From positions 1-13,279 of the forward strand of contig JAAZND010000105.1 of NCBI GenBank assembly GCA_012798485.1: 13,279 nucleotides of DNA, given 5' to 3'. This document shows positions 1 through 6,703 of this stretch, piece by piece. Numbering within the stretch: the first letter of the stretch is position 1; the number at the start of each line of letters is the position of its first letter. The DNA comes from Candidatus Beckwithbacteria bacterium (GTDB taxonomy: Bacteria > Patescibacteriota > Microgenomatia > UBA1400 > UBA1449). Below the pieces are notes generated by a model, which did no database searches, had not been told where the DNA came from, and saw only the letters and a program-made list of their open reading frames with translations. Made by a program: the position numbers and the translations under genes.

Positions 1-231
1 ACCACCGGCAATAAATCACCTATCACTAAAATTCAAGTTGCTTGCAAAACCGGTACAGCCGAACTGCACACGCAAAGCAAAATATCTCACGCCTGGTTTA
101 CTGTATACGCACCGGCCGTTAATCCCGAGATTGCTCTAACAATCCTCATTGAAGAAGGCGGCCAGGGCTCCGACATCGCAGGACCTGTAGCCAAAGAAAT
201 CCTCAAAACATACTTTGAAAGAAAGGATTAA
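1..231 (+). CDS. PBP2-type peptidoglycan transpeptidase, C-terminal end (partial)
   Basis: This is the last 76 residues of a class B penicillin-binding protein, which cross-links peptidoglycan at the outer face of the membrane. The frame is open from base 1 to TAA at 229-231. Residues 16-21 read KTGTAE, the third conserved motif of the transpeptidase active site. They are followed by HAWFTVYAP, NPEIALTILIEEGG, and the PBP2/MrdA-like ending GPVAKEILKTYF. The catalytic SxxK and SxN motifs lie before the window. The region is visibly richer in GC than the genes that follow, so it probably belongs to the host core genome. A diverged second copy of its last 27 codons lies at 716-799. PBP2 is preferred over FtsI because of the tail, but the two cannot be fully separated from this fragment. 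Confidence 0.88.
   Translation, partial: TTGNKSPITKIQVACKTGTAELHTQSKISHAWFTVYAPAVNPEIALTILIEEGGQGSDIAGPVAKEILKTYFERKD
148..231 (+). repeat. Diverged direct repeat of the PBP2 3' end (partner at 716-799)
   Basis: The last 27 codons plus stop of the PBP2 gene (148-231) align without gaps to 716-799. By hand count 63 of 84 bases agree (75%) and 22 of 27 residues agree. Most differences are synonymous third-position changes, so both copies evolved under protein-coding constraint. That fits two homologous genes brought together better than a recent local duplication. The 484 bases between the copies hold an AbiEii-like remnant. Confidence 0.85.
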
Positions 232-258
232 AAACACTCTTCAAAATGGTAAAATATA

Positions 259-713
259 ATGTACATATTTAAATTATCAAAGATAGAATACCGTAATTTC
301 ATGGGTTTGCATACTTTTTTTCTATATCATAAACAGGCCGTTCTTAAGGTTGACTTTAACTTCTATCCGTTTACTCGCATACAAAAAAGTATAAATATTA
401 ACAACCTTTCAATCGACAGCCTTAGAGATATTACTGTAAATAAATTGCAGACCATCGGAACTCAACCAAGAAGTAGAGATTTTATAGATCTTTATTGTAT
501 TGTCCAAAAACGGGTTGGGCAATAGAAGAATTAAAAAAAGAGGCAAGGAATAAATTTGATTGTTATATTGATCCTTTGCATCTTGGCTCAAGATTTTTGA
601 TGGCTAAAGAAATGAAGGATTACCCAAGATTAACTCTACATTTGGAAGAAAAAGACTGGCAAAATTTTTTCCAAAAGGAAGCCGAAAAACTTAAAAATAA
701 AATTCTAAGATAA
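259..713 (+). pseudogene. AbiEii/AbiGii-type nucleotidyltransferase toxin remnant, 5'-truncated and frameshifted
   Basis: The translation matches the C-terminal two thirds of the AbiEii-like (DUF1814-type) nucleotidyltransferases: KVDFNFYPF, then SLRDITVNKLQTIGTQPRSR, RDFIDLYCI, and in the next frame GWAIEELKKEA and YPRLTLHLEEKDWQNFF, ending KEAEKLKNKI. The N-terminal part with the catalytic GG-S/T and DxD motifs is absent, so no active enzyme can be made. The frame changes inside a five-A run at 506-510. One extra A would join the two frames smoothly as VQKTGWAIEEL. A start at ATG 259 is formally possible, but the protein would lack its active site. No AbiEi-type partner or antitoxin is visible. 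The remnant ends at TAA 711-713, two bases before the PBP2 tail copy, which marks a recombination junction. Confidence 0.8.
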
Positions 714-715
714 AA

Positions 716-799
716 ATCGAAGAAGGCGGGCAGGGATCAGATATGGCAAATCCGATCGCTAAAGAAATTCTTAAAACTTACTTTGAAAAAAAACAGTAG
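716..799 (+). pseudogene. Displaced PBP2 gene 3' end (27-codon remnant)
   Basis: Reading from 716 gives IEEGGQGSDMANPIAKEILK and then TYFEKKQ before TAG (797-799), closely matching the intact PBP2 C-terminus at 148-231. It has no start codon and begins directly after the AbiEii remnant. It is therefore a fragment of a PBP2 allele whose upstream part is gone from this place. The likeliest history is that incoming DNA supplied a new 3' end to the gene and pushed the old end downstream, or the reverse. Its final codons now carry the -35 box of the promoter for the kinase-like gene at 818. Confidence 0.85.
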
Positions 800-811
800 T
801 ATAAATATAAT
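783..811 (+). promoter_or_regulatory. Sigma70-type promoter for the HPr-kinase-like gene, apparently leaderless
   Basis: TTGAAA at 783-788 and TATAAT at 806-811 are separated by 17 bp. The ATG at 818 lies 6 nt after the -10 box, so transcription would start at or next to the start codon and no Shine-Dalgarno sequence can be present. The -35 box is embedded in the PBP2 tail remnant. Confidence 0.6.
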
Positions 812-817
812 TCAATC

Positions 818-1654
818 ATGAAATATAACAATGATGTTCTATTCTTGTCAGTCGCTGGATTTTGTATAAAAATTGAGTTTAATAAAACTCCAAGACTGTT
901 TGAAAAAAAAATAATTAAAAATCAAATAAAGAAAACATTTAAATTTTTTATCAAACAACAAAAAAATACCACGCGCTCTTTTTTTACACTAAATTTTGTT
1001 GATAGAATGGCCCCAAGAATAATTACAAAAGTTAAAAAGAAAGAAAATTTCATTGAATTTTATAGATTAAAAGGTCGTCATATCATCACTTTTTACGATA
1101 TAAGCATAATCCAATTTCAATATATTATGCAGTATGTAATACAACTTATTTTAATCAACAACCAAGGATTATTTATCCACAGTTCTGCTATAAATTACTG
1201 TGGAAAAGCGTATCTTTTTTTGGGACAGTCAGGAACTGGTAAATCCACCATAATTAAAATGCTAAAAAATAAATTTGAAATACTATCCGATGACAGTTCA
1301 ATTATTAAAAAAAGTGGGAATAAATTTTTTTATTATCAAACGCCTTTTATAGAAAAAGAGTCTTGGGTACCGAAAAAAAATATTAAATATCCTATTGGGA
1401 AAATATTCTTATTAAGAAAATCAAAAAAAATAAAACTGAAAAAAGTCAACAATAAAAATTATGTTATTGAACAGTTTTCAAAACATATTTTCTTTGACTG
1501 GACGCCAATTGATTGGGTAAAGGGAAAACAAAATAAAGCTAACTTTAAACATTTATTACATTTTTTATTAAATTTTGACCAGGTATATCAACTATCTTTT
1601 CCAAAAAATAAAACCGACGTTGTTAATTTATTTAATTCTTTAGAAATAAGCTAG
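818..1654 (+). CDS. HPr kinase-like (HprK/PEPCK-fold) P-loop ATPase
   Basis: This 278-aa protein has the signature of the HPr-kinase-like families found in RiPP and surface-polysaccharide loci rather than of true HprK. HSSA (121-124) precedes the Walker A loop GQSGTGKST (136-144), and LSDD (157-160) supplies the acidic metal site; a TPF motif (175-177) follows. The N-terminal about 110 residues are a divergent Lys-rich domain. Known relatives in lasso-peptide clusters phosphorylate a precursor serine. Here the substrate is unknown, and a Ser on the 51-aa peptide encoded 9 bp downstream on the other strand is a speculative candidate. The start is ATG 818, supported by the adjacent promoter. 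The C-terminal hallmark segment of bacterial HprK is not obvious, and no HPr or PTS genes are nearby. Confidence 0.75.
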   Translation: MKYNNDVLFLSVAGFCIKIEFNKTPRLFEKKIIKNQIKKTFKFFIKQQKNTTRSFFTLNFVDRMAPRIITKVKKKENFIEFYRLKGRHIITFYDISIIQFQYIMQYVIQLILINNQGLFIHSSAINYCGKAYLFLGQSGTGKSTIIKMLKNKFEILSDDSSIIKKSGNKFFYYQTPFIEKESWVPKKNIKYPIGKIFLLRKSKKIKLKKVNNKNYVIEQFSKHIFFDWTPIDWVKGKQNKANFKHLLHFLLNFDQVYQLSFPKNKTDVVNLFNSLEIS

Positions 1655-1662
1655 TTGAAAGA

Positions 1663-1818
1663 TCAAGATACATTATGACAGTTTAAAGCGTAAAGATTTC
1701 CATCTTGAGGAGATAATGATAACAAATTTATAGAGTCTTCTTTTCTAAAAAAACCAATTGGAACTTGTTTTGATTTTATCTTGGGTTTAATATATTTTTT
1801 ATAAAGTTTTTTAGACAT
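1663..1818 (-). CDS. 51-aa basic peptide, candidate RiPP precursor
   Basis: This short frame starts at ATG 1818-1816 and ends at TGA 1665-1663. It lies 2 nt after the stop of the 154-aa gene (TAA-AA-ATG), so it is probably translated as the second gene of that operon. The N-terminal half is strongly basic: MSKKLYKKYIKPKIKSKQVP. It contains a YxKPxI pattern, which I associate with leaders of several small modified peptides. The middle reads IGFFRKEDS, and the C-terminal half INLLSLSPQDG then NLYALNCHNVS carries four serines (34, 36, 51, with 29 at the boundary) and one cysteine (47), residues a YcaO enzyme could cyclise. It has no signal peptide or membrane segment. The function as substrate of the YcaO/SagB/PqqD set is inference from context. 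It could also be an unrelated small protein. Confidence 0.5.
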   Translation of the reverse strand: MSKKLYKKYIKPKIKSKQVPIGFFRKEDSINLLSLSPQDGNLYALNCHNVS

Positions 1819-1820
1819 TT

Positions 1821-2285
1821 TTAGCTTTTAATAATTTTTATTGAAATTAATTCCGGTATTGATTTATAAGAATCCCAATTTTCGTATATTACTATCTTAT
1901 CATTGATTTTCAGATCGTTAAGTTCAATTTTTTGTTCTTTTCCTTCTACTAAAGAGTTTACGGTTGTTAAATTCATTTTCGGCCTATCAAAATTGAATGT
2001 ATATTCTCCTTTTTCACCCTTAATAACAACTTCTAATAACTCCGGATTTTCTTTATTAATGTTTGAAATTGTTCCTTCTAGGATGTCTTGGCTCGTTGAT
2101 GAAACCATAATTGACTTTTTTTTATTATTCCAATCTATATATTGTGTGGGTATGGTTGAAGCTAGGGTTGGTTTGGTGGAACTTTTTTTGTTAATTTTAT
2201 TAACAAAAAAATAAAACCCAATTTCTCCTGTTATAGTAATCAACAATATGGCTAAAATTAATTTGAAAATTAGATTTTGATTCAT
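1821..2285 (-). CDS. Membrane-anchored extracytoplasmic protein, function unknown
   Basis: This 154-aa protein has one N-terminal membrane segment (about residues 7-29, LIFKLILAILLITITGEIGF) followed by a Thr/Ser/Pro linker. A small probably beta-rich domain follows from about residue 66: EGTISNI, VVIKGEKGEYTFNF, a hydrophilic loop, then LNDLKINDKIVIYE near the C-terminus. The last motif (L..GD.V.I type) resembles small OB-like barrels in secreted proteins of candidate-phylum bacteria, but I cannot name a family. The start is ATG 2285; a weak TAAAAT box at 2299-2294 lies 8 nt before it. It is the first gene of a minus-strand pair with the 51-aa peptide and is divergent from the carbamoyltransferase. 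A part in export, immunity or anchoring of the peptide is possible but unsupported. Confidence 0.7.
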   Translation of the reverse strand: MNQNLIFKLILAILLITITGEIGFYFFVNKINKKSSTKPTLASTIPTQYIDWNNKKKSIMVSSTSQDILEGTISNINKENPELLEVVIKGEKGEYTFNFDRPKMNLTTVNSLVEGKEQKIELNDLKINDKIVIYENWDSYKSIPELISIKIIKS

Positions 2286-2341
2286 TGGTTAAAATTTTAT
2301 TTTATTAGATTATTAGATATAATATATAAATTTTAGAATAA

Positions 2342-2358
2342 TTCTTATTTGATAAGAA
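2342..2358. promoter_or_regulatory. 17-bp perfect inverted repeat (candidate operator) in the divergent intergenic region
   Basis: TTCTTAT-TTG-ATAAGAA forms a perfect 7-bp inverted repeat with a 3-bp centre, 19 nt before the carbamoyltransferase ATG. The 92-bp gap (2286-2377) separates divergent genes and also holds a TATAAT at 2318-2323 (+). If that box is used, the repeat lies in the 5' leader and could be an operator or a weak RNA hairpin. I did not find a second copy in the other intergenic gaps. Confidence 0.35.
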
Positions 2359-2377
2359 GTCAAGCAAAAAAAATTTA

Positions 2378-4603
2378 ATGAAAAAAGACAAAAGATATAT
2401 TATGGGGATAAATCTCTCTAGCCACGATAGAAGCGTTTGTTTATTGGAAGATGAAAAAATAGCTTGTGCTATTTCTGAAGAAAGACTAGATAGGAGGAAA
2501 CGTTCAGAAATATATTTTAAACAATCGGCTCCGAGAACAGTTTTTGAAATTCAGACTCTACTCCCAATGCGAGCAATATCGTATTGTTTAGAAACAACCC
2601 AAATTGGAATTGATGATGTTAGCCTGTTTGTTATCGGCCGATCAATAATAAGTGCAAAAGAAAGTACCCTTCAAAGCCTTCCTATAAAAGACAAAAGTAA
2701 GATTGTTGAAATCCCTTTTCCTAACCACCATCTTGCCCATGCCTACAGCACCTATTTTTGTTCACCTTATAAAGAAAGCGCCATTCTCGTCATTGACGAA
2801 CAAGGATCATGGTTAAATAAAACTGAATACGAAAAATGTTCTCTATATTATGCCAAGGGTACAAATGTTTCATTATTAAAAACATACAAAGGAACGATCA
2901 ATGATGGCAGTCTGGGTGTTTTTTTTGATTATTTCTGTGCTCTTCTTGGCTTATCCGAAGCCGGAAGATTTCCTGCTGCCGGCAAACTCATGGCTCTTGC
3001 GGCGTATGGTAATAAAAATAATTTACTTAGTCCAATATTAAAATATCGTCAAGATGGTAATGTTGGTTTTTCTTATTTGGATATAAAAAAACTCTGTGAT
3101 CGAGTTGGGATTGAATATATTTTTAACAAAAGAAAAATTGATCGTCACTACGAAACGGGTCTTTCTTATTTTTCCTTTAAAAATCTCTCGTCAAACTCTC
3201 GTCTTGGCAAGGATTTTGCCTATTTAGCTCAAACCGAGCTTGAAAAAGGTGTTTTACATATAGCTAACCATTTGACAAAAATCCAGCCTTCGAAAAATCT
3301 TTCTTATGCCGGAGGTGTTGCTCTAAACTGTATCGCTAATTCTTTAATAATTAAAAGTAGTCTTTTTAAGAATCTTTTTATCCAACCAGCAGCCACCGAT
3401 GATGGAACAGCTATTGGTCTTGCTTACTATGGTTTATATAAACTTTATAAAAGTCAAAAAAGATCTGTTTTATATACCGCTTATCTTGGTAAAGAATATA
3501 CACATGATGACTATAAAAACGCGATCCAAAGCGAACCTTTCAATTTAAAATTATTACCAAACAAAAATCTATTAAGAAATACTGCCAAGCTGCTTGCTCG
3601 TGGAAAAATTATTGGTTGGTTTCAAGGCCGATCCGAGTTTGGTCCGCGTGCTTTAGGCAATAGAAGCATCTTAGCCCACCCCGGAATAAAAGGAATTAAA
3701 AAAAAATTAAATGAAAAAATTAAAAAAAGAGAGACTTTTAGACCTTTTGCTCCAGTGATTATTGAAAACCGAACCCGTGACTTTTTTAATTTACCAATTA
3801 AAAGTCCCTTTATGCTTTTAAATACTTCTGTAAAACCCTTAATGAAAAATAAGATTCCTGAAGTAATCCACGTTGACGGAAGTTCAAGAATTCAAACGGT
3901 TAATCTTGAGGAAAATCCCTTATTATACAAGCTTTTACAGATGTTTAATCAAATAACTAATTTACCGCTGCTTCTAAATACGTCTTTTAACACAGAGGAT
4001 GAACCAATTGTTGAAAAACCAAGAGATGCGTTAAGAACTTTTTTTAAAACAAATATTGACTGTTTAGTGTTAGGTCCGTATCTTATAGAAAAAGATAATT
4101 TACCAAAAAAACAACTTAAAAAAATAAGGGAGATTTTTGCATCGGAAACCGTAAATTTCGAAAAAAAAGGCCAATCGGCGATGAACAAAGGATTTTACCA
4201 AGAGGCAATTGATAATTTTATTAAAGCGTTGAAAATTTCTTGTTTTAAAAATGAATCCGAGATATATGCCAATATTGCTAAATGTTACTTTTCTCTTTCG
4301 AAATATAAATTAGCCGCCAAAAATGCCGTTAAATCAATTGAGATAAATTATCAATCAACAATATCTTATTTGATCGCTTTTCGCAGTTATAACAAGCTTA
4401 ATCGAAGTCGTTTGAGTCTAAATATTTTAAAAAGTGGTGTTAAAAACAATCCTAAAGAAGGAATCCTTTATTTAGAACTTGCTGAGTTTTATATCAAAAA
4501 TAAAAAAAATAAAGAAGTAATTAAATTAATAAAAAAGCTCATTCAGTTAGAATACCGTTTACCATATGTATGCAAAATGTTAAAAAATATTTCCAATAAC
4601 TAA
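2378..4603 (+). CDS. NodU/TobZ-type carbamoyltransferase with C-terminal TPR domain
   Basis: This 741-aa enzyme belongs to the O-carbamoyltransferase family (NodU, CmcH, TobZ), which makes carbamoyl-adenylate from carbamoyl phosphate and ATP and passes the carbamoyl group to a hydroxyl. The N-terminal Kae1-like domain shows NHHLAHA (116-122), VIDEQG (138-143), YAGGVALN (310-317) and ATDDGTAIG (339-347). The YrdC-like domain shows GRSEFGPRALGNRS (417-430), FRPFAP (454-459) and NTSFN (534-538). The normal enzyme ends near residue 575. A further about 150 residues form three or so TPR-like helix pairs (MNKGFYQEAIDNFIKALKI, then KYKLAAKNAVKSIEI), an unusual fusion that may bind a protein or peptide substrate. 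The start is ATG 2378; ATG 2402 is an alternative. Its stop overlaps the stop of the convergent SagB gene by 4 bp. The substrate is unknown: a Ser/Thr/Tyr of a peptide or a sugar hydroxyl. Confidence 0.9.
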   Translation: MKKDKRYIMGINLSSHDRSVCLLEDEKIACAISEERLDRRKRSEIYFKQSAPRTVFEIQTLLPMRAISYCLETTQIGIDDVSLFVIGRSIISAKESTLQSLPIKDKSKIVEIPFPNHHLAHAYSTYFCSPYKESAILVIDEQGSWLNKTEYEKCSLYYAKGTNVSLLKTYKGTINDGSLGVFFDYFCALLGLSEAGRFPAAGKLMALAAYGNKNNLLSPILKYRQDGNVGFSYLDIKKLCDRVGIEYIFNKRKIDRHYETGLSYFSFKNLSSNSRLGKDFAYLAQTELEKGVLHIANHLTKIQPSKNLSYAGGVALNCIANSLIIKSSLFKNLFIQPAATDDGTAIGLAYYGLYKLYKSQKRSVLYTAYLGKEYTHDDYKNAIQSEPFNLKLLPNKNLLRNTAKLLARGKIIGWFQGRSEFGPRALGNRSILAHPGIKGIKKKLNEKIKKRETFRPFAPVIIENRTRDFFNLPIKSPFMLLNTSVKPLMKNKIPEVIHVDGSSRIQTVNLEENPLLYKLLQMFNQITNLPLLLNTSFNTEDEPIVEKPRDALRTFFKTNIDCLVLGPYLIEKDNLPKKQLKKIREIFASETVNFEKKGQSAMNKGFYQEAIDNFIKALKISCFKNESEIYANIAKCYFSLSKYKLAAKNAVKSIEINYQSTISYLIAFRSYNKLNRSRLSLNILKSGVKNNPKEGILYLELAEFYIKNKKNKEVIKLIKKLIQLEYRLPYVCKMLKNISNN

Positions 4604-5370
4604 ATCTTATTCCCAAGAGCGAAAGCGTAAACGACTGATTCTTCTACACCATCAAGATCAAGTAAAAAGTTTATCTTATCGTCGATGAAACCCCCTAAGG
4701 CACAACAGTTCAAATTGAGAATCGAAGACAATAAATAAATATTCTGACCCATATGGCCAGCTTCAATTAGTATGTTTCTATATCCTCTATCACCATATTT
4801 TATGGTTGTTCGTTTGAACAAGGCTGTAACAATAATTATTAGAGGAGCCTGAATAATCCAGTCATTATTAGGAAATATTTTTTTTAAATCCAGATTATTA
4901 CTTAACCTCGAAAGTCTTTCAAGATAGTGAGATTTTGGATAATAATGAAATATTCCTTTACCAAGTTGGGTGTTAATTGAGATTAAATATGTTTCTAGTG
5001 GGTAACGACCACCTGCTGATGGATAAAATCTACTGGCTGTTTTTAAGGTTAATTCTTTGACACCGGCTGAATAATAAATTAGTGTGCTAATTAATTTTTT
5101 ATTTATCGATTTATTCGAGAATTTTCTTTCAGATTTTCTCTCATTAAAAATATCGGCAATTTTTTTTTGAGTTTCAATTTTCGGCGCTGGTAAATCAACC
5201 TTCTCCAATCGGATATAACCTTTGTAATAAACCGTTTTCCAGCTTTCTGGAATTAATTTTGGTTTGTTTTTTTTGTTGATTTCATTTATTTTTGTTTTGG
5301 AATGAAATTTTTCCGAAAGTGAAATTGGTTGGTTTAATAATTTATTAACAAATAAATCAATATTTTTCAT
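4600..5370 (-). CDS. SagB-type FMN-dependent azoline dehydrogenase
   Basis: This 256-aa protein belongs to the SagB/nitroreductase-fold family, which oxidises thiazolines and oxazolines on RiPP precursors to azoles. The visible family motifs are RKSERKFS (78-85), YYSAGV (99-104), RFYPSAGGRYPLETYLIS (114-131), RGYRNILIEAGHMGQNIYLL (195-214), ALGGFID (224-230) and the terminal VYAFALG (247-253). The SAGGRYP segment and the GHMGQN helix are the usual FMN-binding regions. K191-Y192 lies just before the RGYRN helix, where a catalytic Lys-Tyr pair has been described in azole-forming members. ATG 5370 overlaps the YcaO TGA as ATGA, so the two are translationally coupled. The length is ordinary for a stand-alone SagB domain. 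A role in other flavin chemistry cannot be excluded, but the YcaO partner makes azole formation likely. Confidence 0.9.
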   Translation of the reverse strand: MKNIDLFVNKLLNQPISLSEKFHSKTKINEINKKNKPKLIPESWKTVYYKGYIRLEKVDLPAPKIETQKKIADIFNERKSERKFSNKSINKKLISTLIYYSAGVKELTLKTASRFYPSAGGRYPLETYLISINTQLGKGIFHYYPKSHYLERLSRLSNNLDLKKIFPNNDWIIQAPLIIIVTALFKRTTIKYGDRGYRNILIEAGHMGQNIYLLSSILNLNCCALGGFIDDKINFLLDLDGVEESVVYAFALGNKI

Positions 5371-6581
5371 ATAAATGGATATGGTAACGTCGTCCTAGTC
5401 ACTTTTTTAATATCAAAATATTTTGCCACTGCTCTTAAGCGATTAATTCTATATTCTTTATAAGAACCGTGCAAATACGGTTGTAAACCGGGAATAAGTA
5501 CTTTATATACATAATGGTGCCACTTGCTAAAATCTTTAAGGCTGATATCAACATAATAAGATTTAAAACCTATTTTAAATAAATGATTTGTTAAATATTT
5601 CAGCTCCAAATCTATGTTGTTTAATTTGGTTAATTGAATTCTTAATTTCTGTAATGGTTGATTCATCAAATAGTTTAATCCTAATAAGGAATTTTTTTTA
5701 GTATCTGGTTTTTTATGCAAGAAATTATTATATCTTAGTGCTACTCGACTAATCAACGACTCTTCAATACTTCCAAGTATCGCTTTATAACAATCTAAGT
5801 TTGATTTATAACCAACTCTTACTAAAGGGCCCAATCCAGTTTCATCGATGAGTAAAGTTAAATAAGTAGGTATTTCTAAATCATTAGTAATATTAAAGAT
5901 ATAGATTTTGAGATTATATTTTATGATTGATTCAATGAGACTTTGGATGTTTTTATTTTTAATCGATAAAGGGTTAATTCTGGGTAATTTTATTTTATTT
6001 AAAAAAAAGGTCATCAAAGCATCTCTTTCCACAACTTCATAAACGCCTCTCAATAGGGACGATTTTTTATCTAAACCACCAGCTGCGCCAGTACTTATTT
6101 GCATGGTAAGAAAAGGTTCTTTTTTTAGATTATAATTACCATAAATCAATTGAGCAGGAATATATACTAAAGTTTCATCTACAAATGAACGACCTTTAAC
6201 CCAGTTAAAATTTATTTTATTTAAATCTTTTTTTGTATACTGTCCGATATCAATGGCTTTTTTAGAAAAATCAGAATAAGATCCATAGCAAAAATTTTTT
6301 TGATCATAAGACATAAAACTTATTCTCTCAATTGACTCACTAATACACTTGAGAAGGGCAAGCTCTCGGGAAAAAAAAGAAACACCTGCACCACCTAGAA
6401 TTTCTTTTTTTATAATTCGATCCATCCTTTTATTTTCACTTGATTTAAAAATCAAAGAATATGAATTAATTTTAGGCTCGTCGTAAAATATCTTACTAAT
6501 ATCAACAAGATTTATTGAATAACCAAGATTTTCTATTTCTCCTATAAGTTGTTTAATTATTTTTTTCATTGTGGAAATCAC
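5367..6581 (-). CDS. YcaO-domain cyclodehydratase (azoline-forming type)
   Basis: YcaO enzymes use ATP to phosphorylate a peptide backbone amide, allowing Cys/Ser/Thr cyclisation or thioamide/amidine formation. This 404-aa protein carries GGAG (63-66), the ATP/Mg motif SESIER (81-86), STGAAGGLDKKSSLLRG (163-179) with YEVVERDA (181-188), and the late IEESLISR (272-279). VLIPGLQPYLHG (361-372) is the usual C-terminal-region motif. The last residues are LPYPFI, resembling the proline-rich PxPxP/HPFP tail of azoline-forming SagD-type YcaOs. It has no fused E1/ThiF domain. GTG 6581 is chosen as start because a TATAAT lies 11 nt upstream; ATG 6569 (four residues shorter) is equally possible. It heads a two-gene operon with SagB. 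Thioamidation or macroamidine formation remain alternatives, but a SagB partner argues for azoles. Confidence 0.92.
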   Translation of the reverse strand: MISTMKKIIKQLIGEIENLGYSINLVDISKIFYDEPKINSYSLIFKSSENKRMDRIIKKEILGGAGVSFFSRELALLKCISESIERISFMSYDQKNFCYGSYSDFSKKAIDIGQYTKKDLNKINFNWVKGRSFVDETLVYIPAQLIYGNYNLKKEPFLTMQISTGAAGGLDKKSSLLRGVYEVVERDALMTFFLNKIKLPRINPLSIKNKNIQSLIESIIKYNLKIYIFNITNDLEIPTYLTLLIDETGLGPLVRVGYKSNLDCYKAILGSIEESLISRVALRYNNFLHKKPDTKKNSLLGLNYLMNQPLQKLRIQLTKLNNIDLELKYLTNHLFKIGFKSYYVDISLKDFSKWHHYVYKVLIPGLQPYLHGSYKEYRINRLRAVAKYFDIKKVTRTTLPYPFI

Positions 6582-6592
6582 AAAATTGGTTA

Positions 6593-6621
6593 ATTATATT
6601 TAATATTCTATCACTTCAAAA
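6593..6621 (-). promoter_or_regulatory. Promoter for ycaO-sagB (minus strand)
   Basis: On the minus strand TATAAT (6598-6593) ends 11 nt before the GTG at 6581. The upstream TTTTGA/TTGAAG sequence (6621-6614) is a weak -35 with 15-17 bp spacing. The arrangement would give a leaderless or near-leaderless mRNA if GTG 6581 is used. Confidence 0.4.
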
Positions 6622-6664
6622 AAGTCTTTAGCTTAACCTTTGTCTAAAAAATTGTGTTTTTCAG

Positions 6665-6693
6665 TTGTGCTTAATTCAAATTAACCATATAAT
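6665..6693 (+). promoter_or_regulatory. Promoter for the GT-C-like gene, near-leaderless
   Basis: TTGTGC (6665-6670) and TATAAT (6688-6693) are separated by 17 bp. ATG 6704 begins 10 nt after the -10 box, so the mRNA leader would be only a few bases. This decides the start: the in-frame TTG at 6665 would lie inside the -35 box. Confidence 0.5.
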
Positions 6694-6703
6694 TTTTTTC
6701 ATC

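Noticed and set aside
495..525. Programmed -1 frameshift in the AbiEii-like gene
   Set aside because: The A5 run is not a classical slippery heptamer in frame, and the catalytic N-terminus is missing, so decay is simpler.
409..591. 60-aa minus-strand frame
   Set aside because: It is antisense to the AbiEii remnant and not supported by any motif.
1903..2214. 103-aa open frame on the + strand
   Set aside because: It is antisense to the 154-aa membrane-anchored protein, which has a clear membrane segment and operon context.
3949..4188. 79-aa minus-strand frame
   Set aside because: It is a shadow of the conserved carbamoyltransferase C-terminal region.
6665..6703. TTG start extending the membrane protein by 13 residues
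   Set aside because: The TTG lies inside the -35 box of a good promoter, and ATG 6704 follows the -10 by 10 nt. The extension adds no typical sequence.
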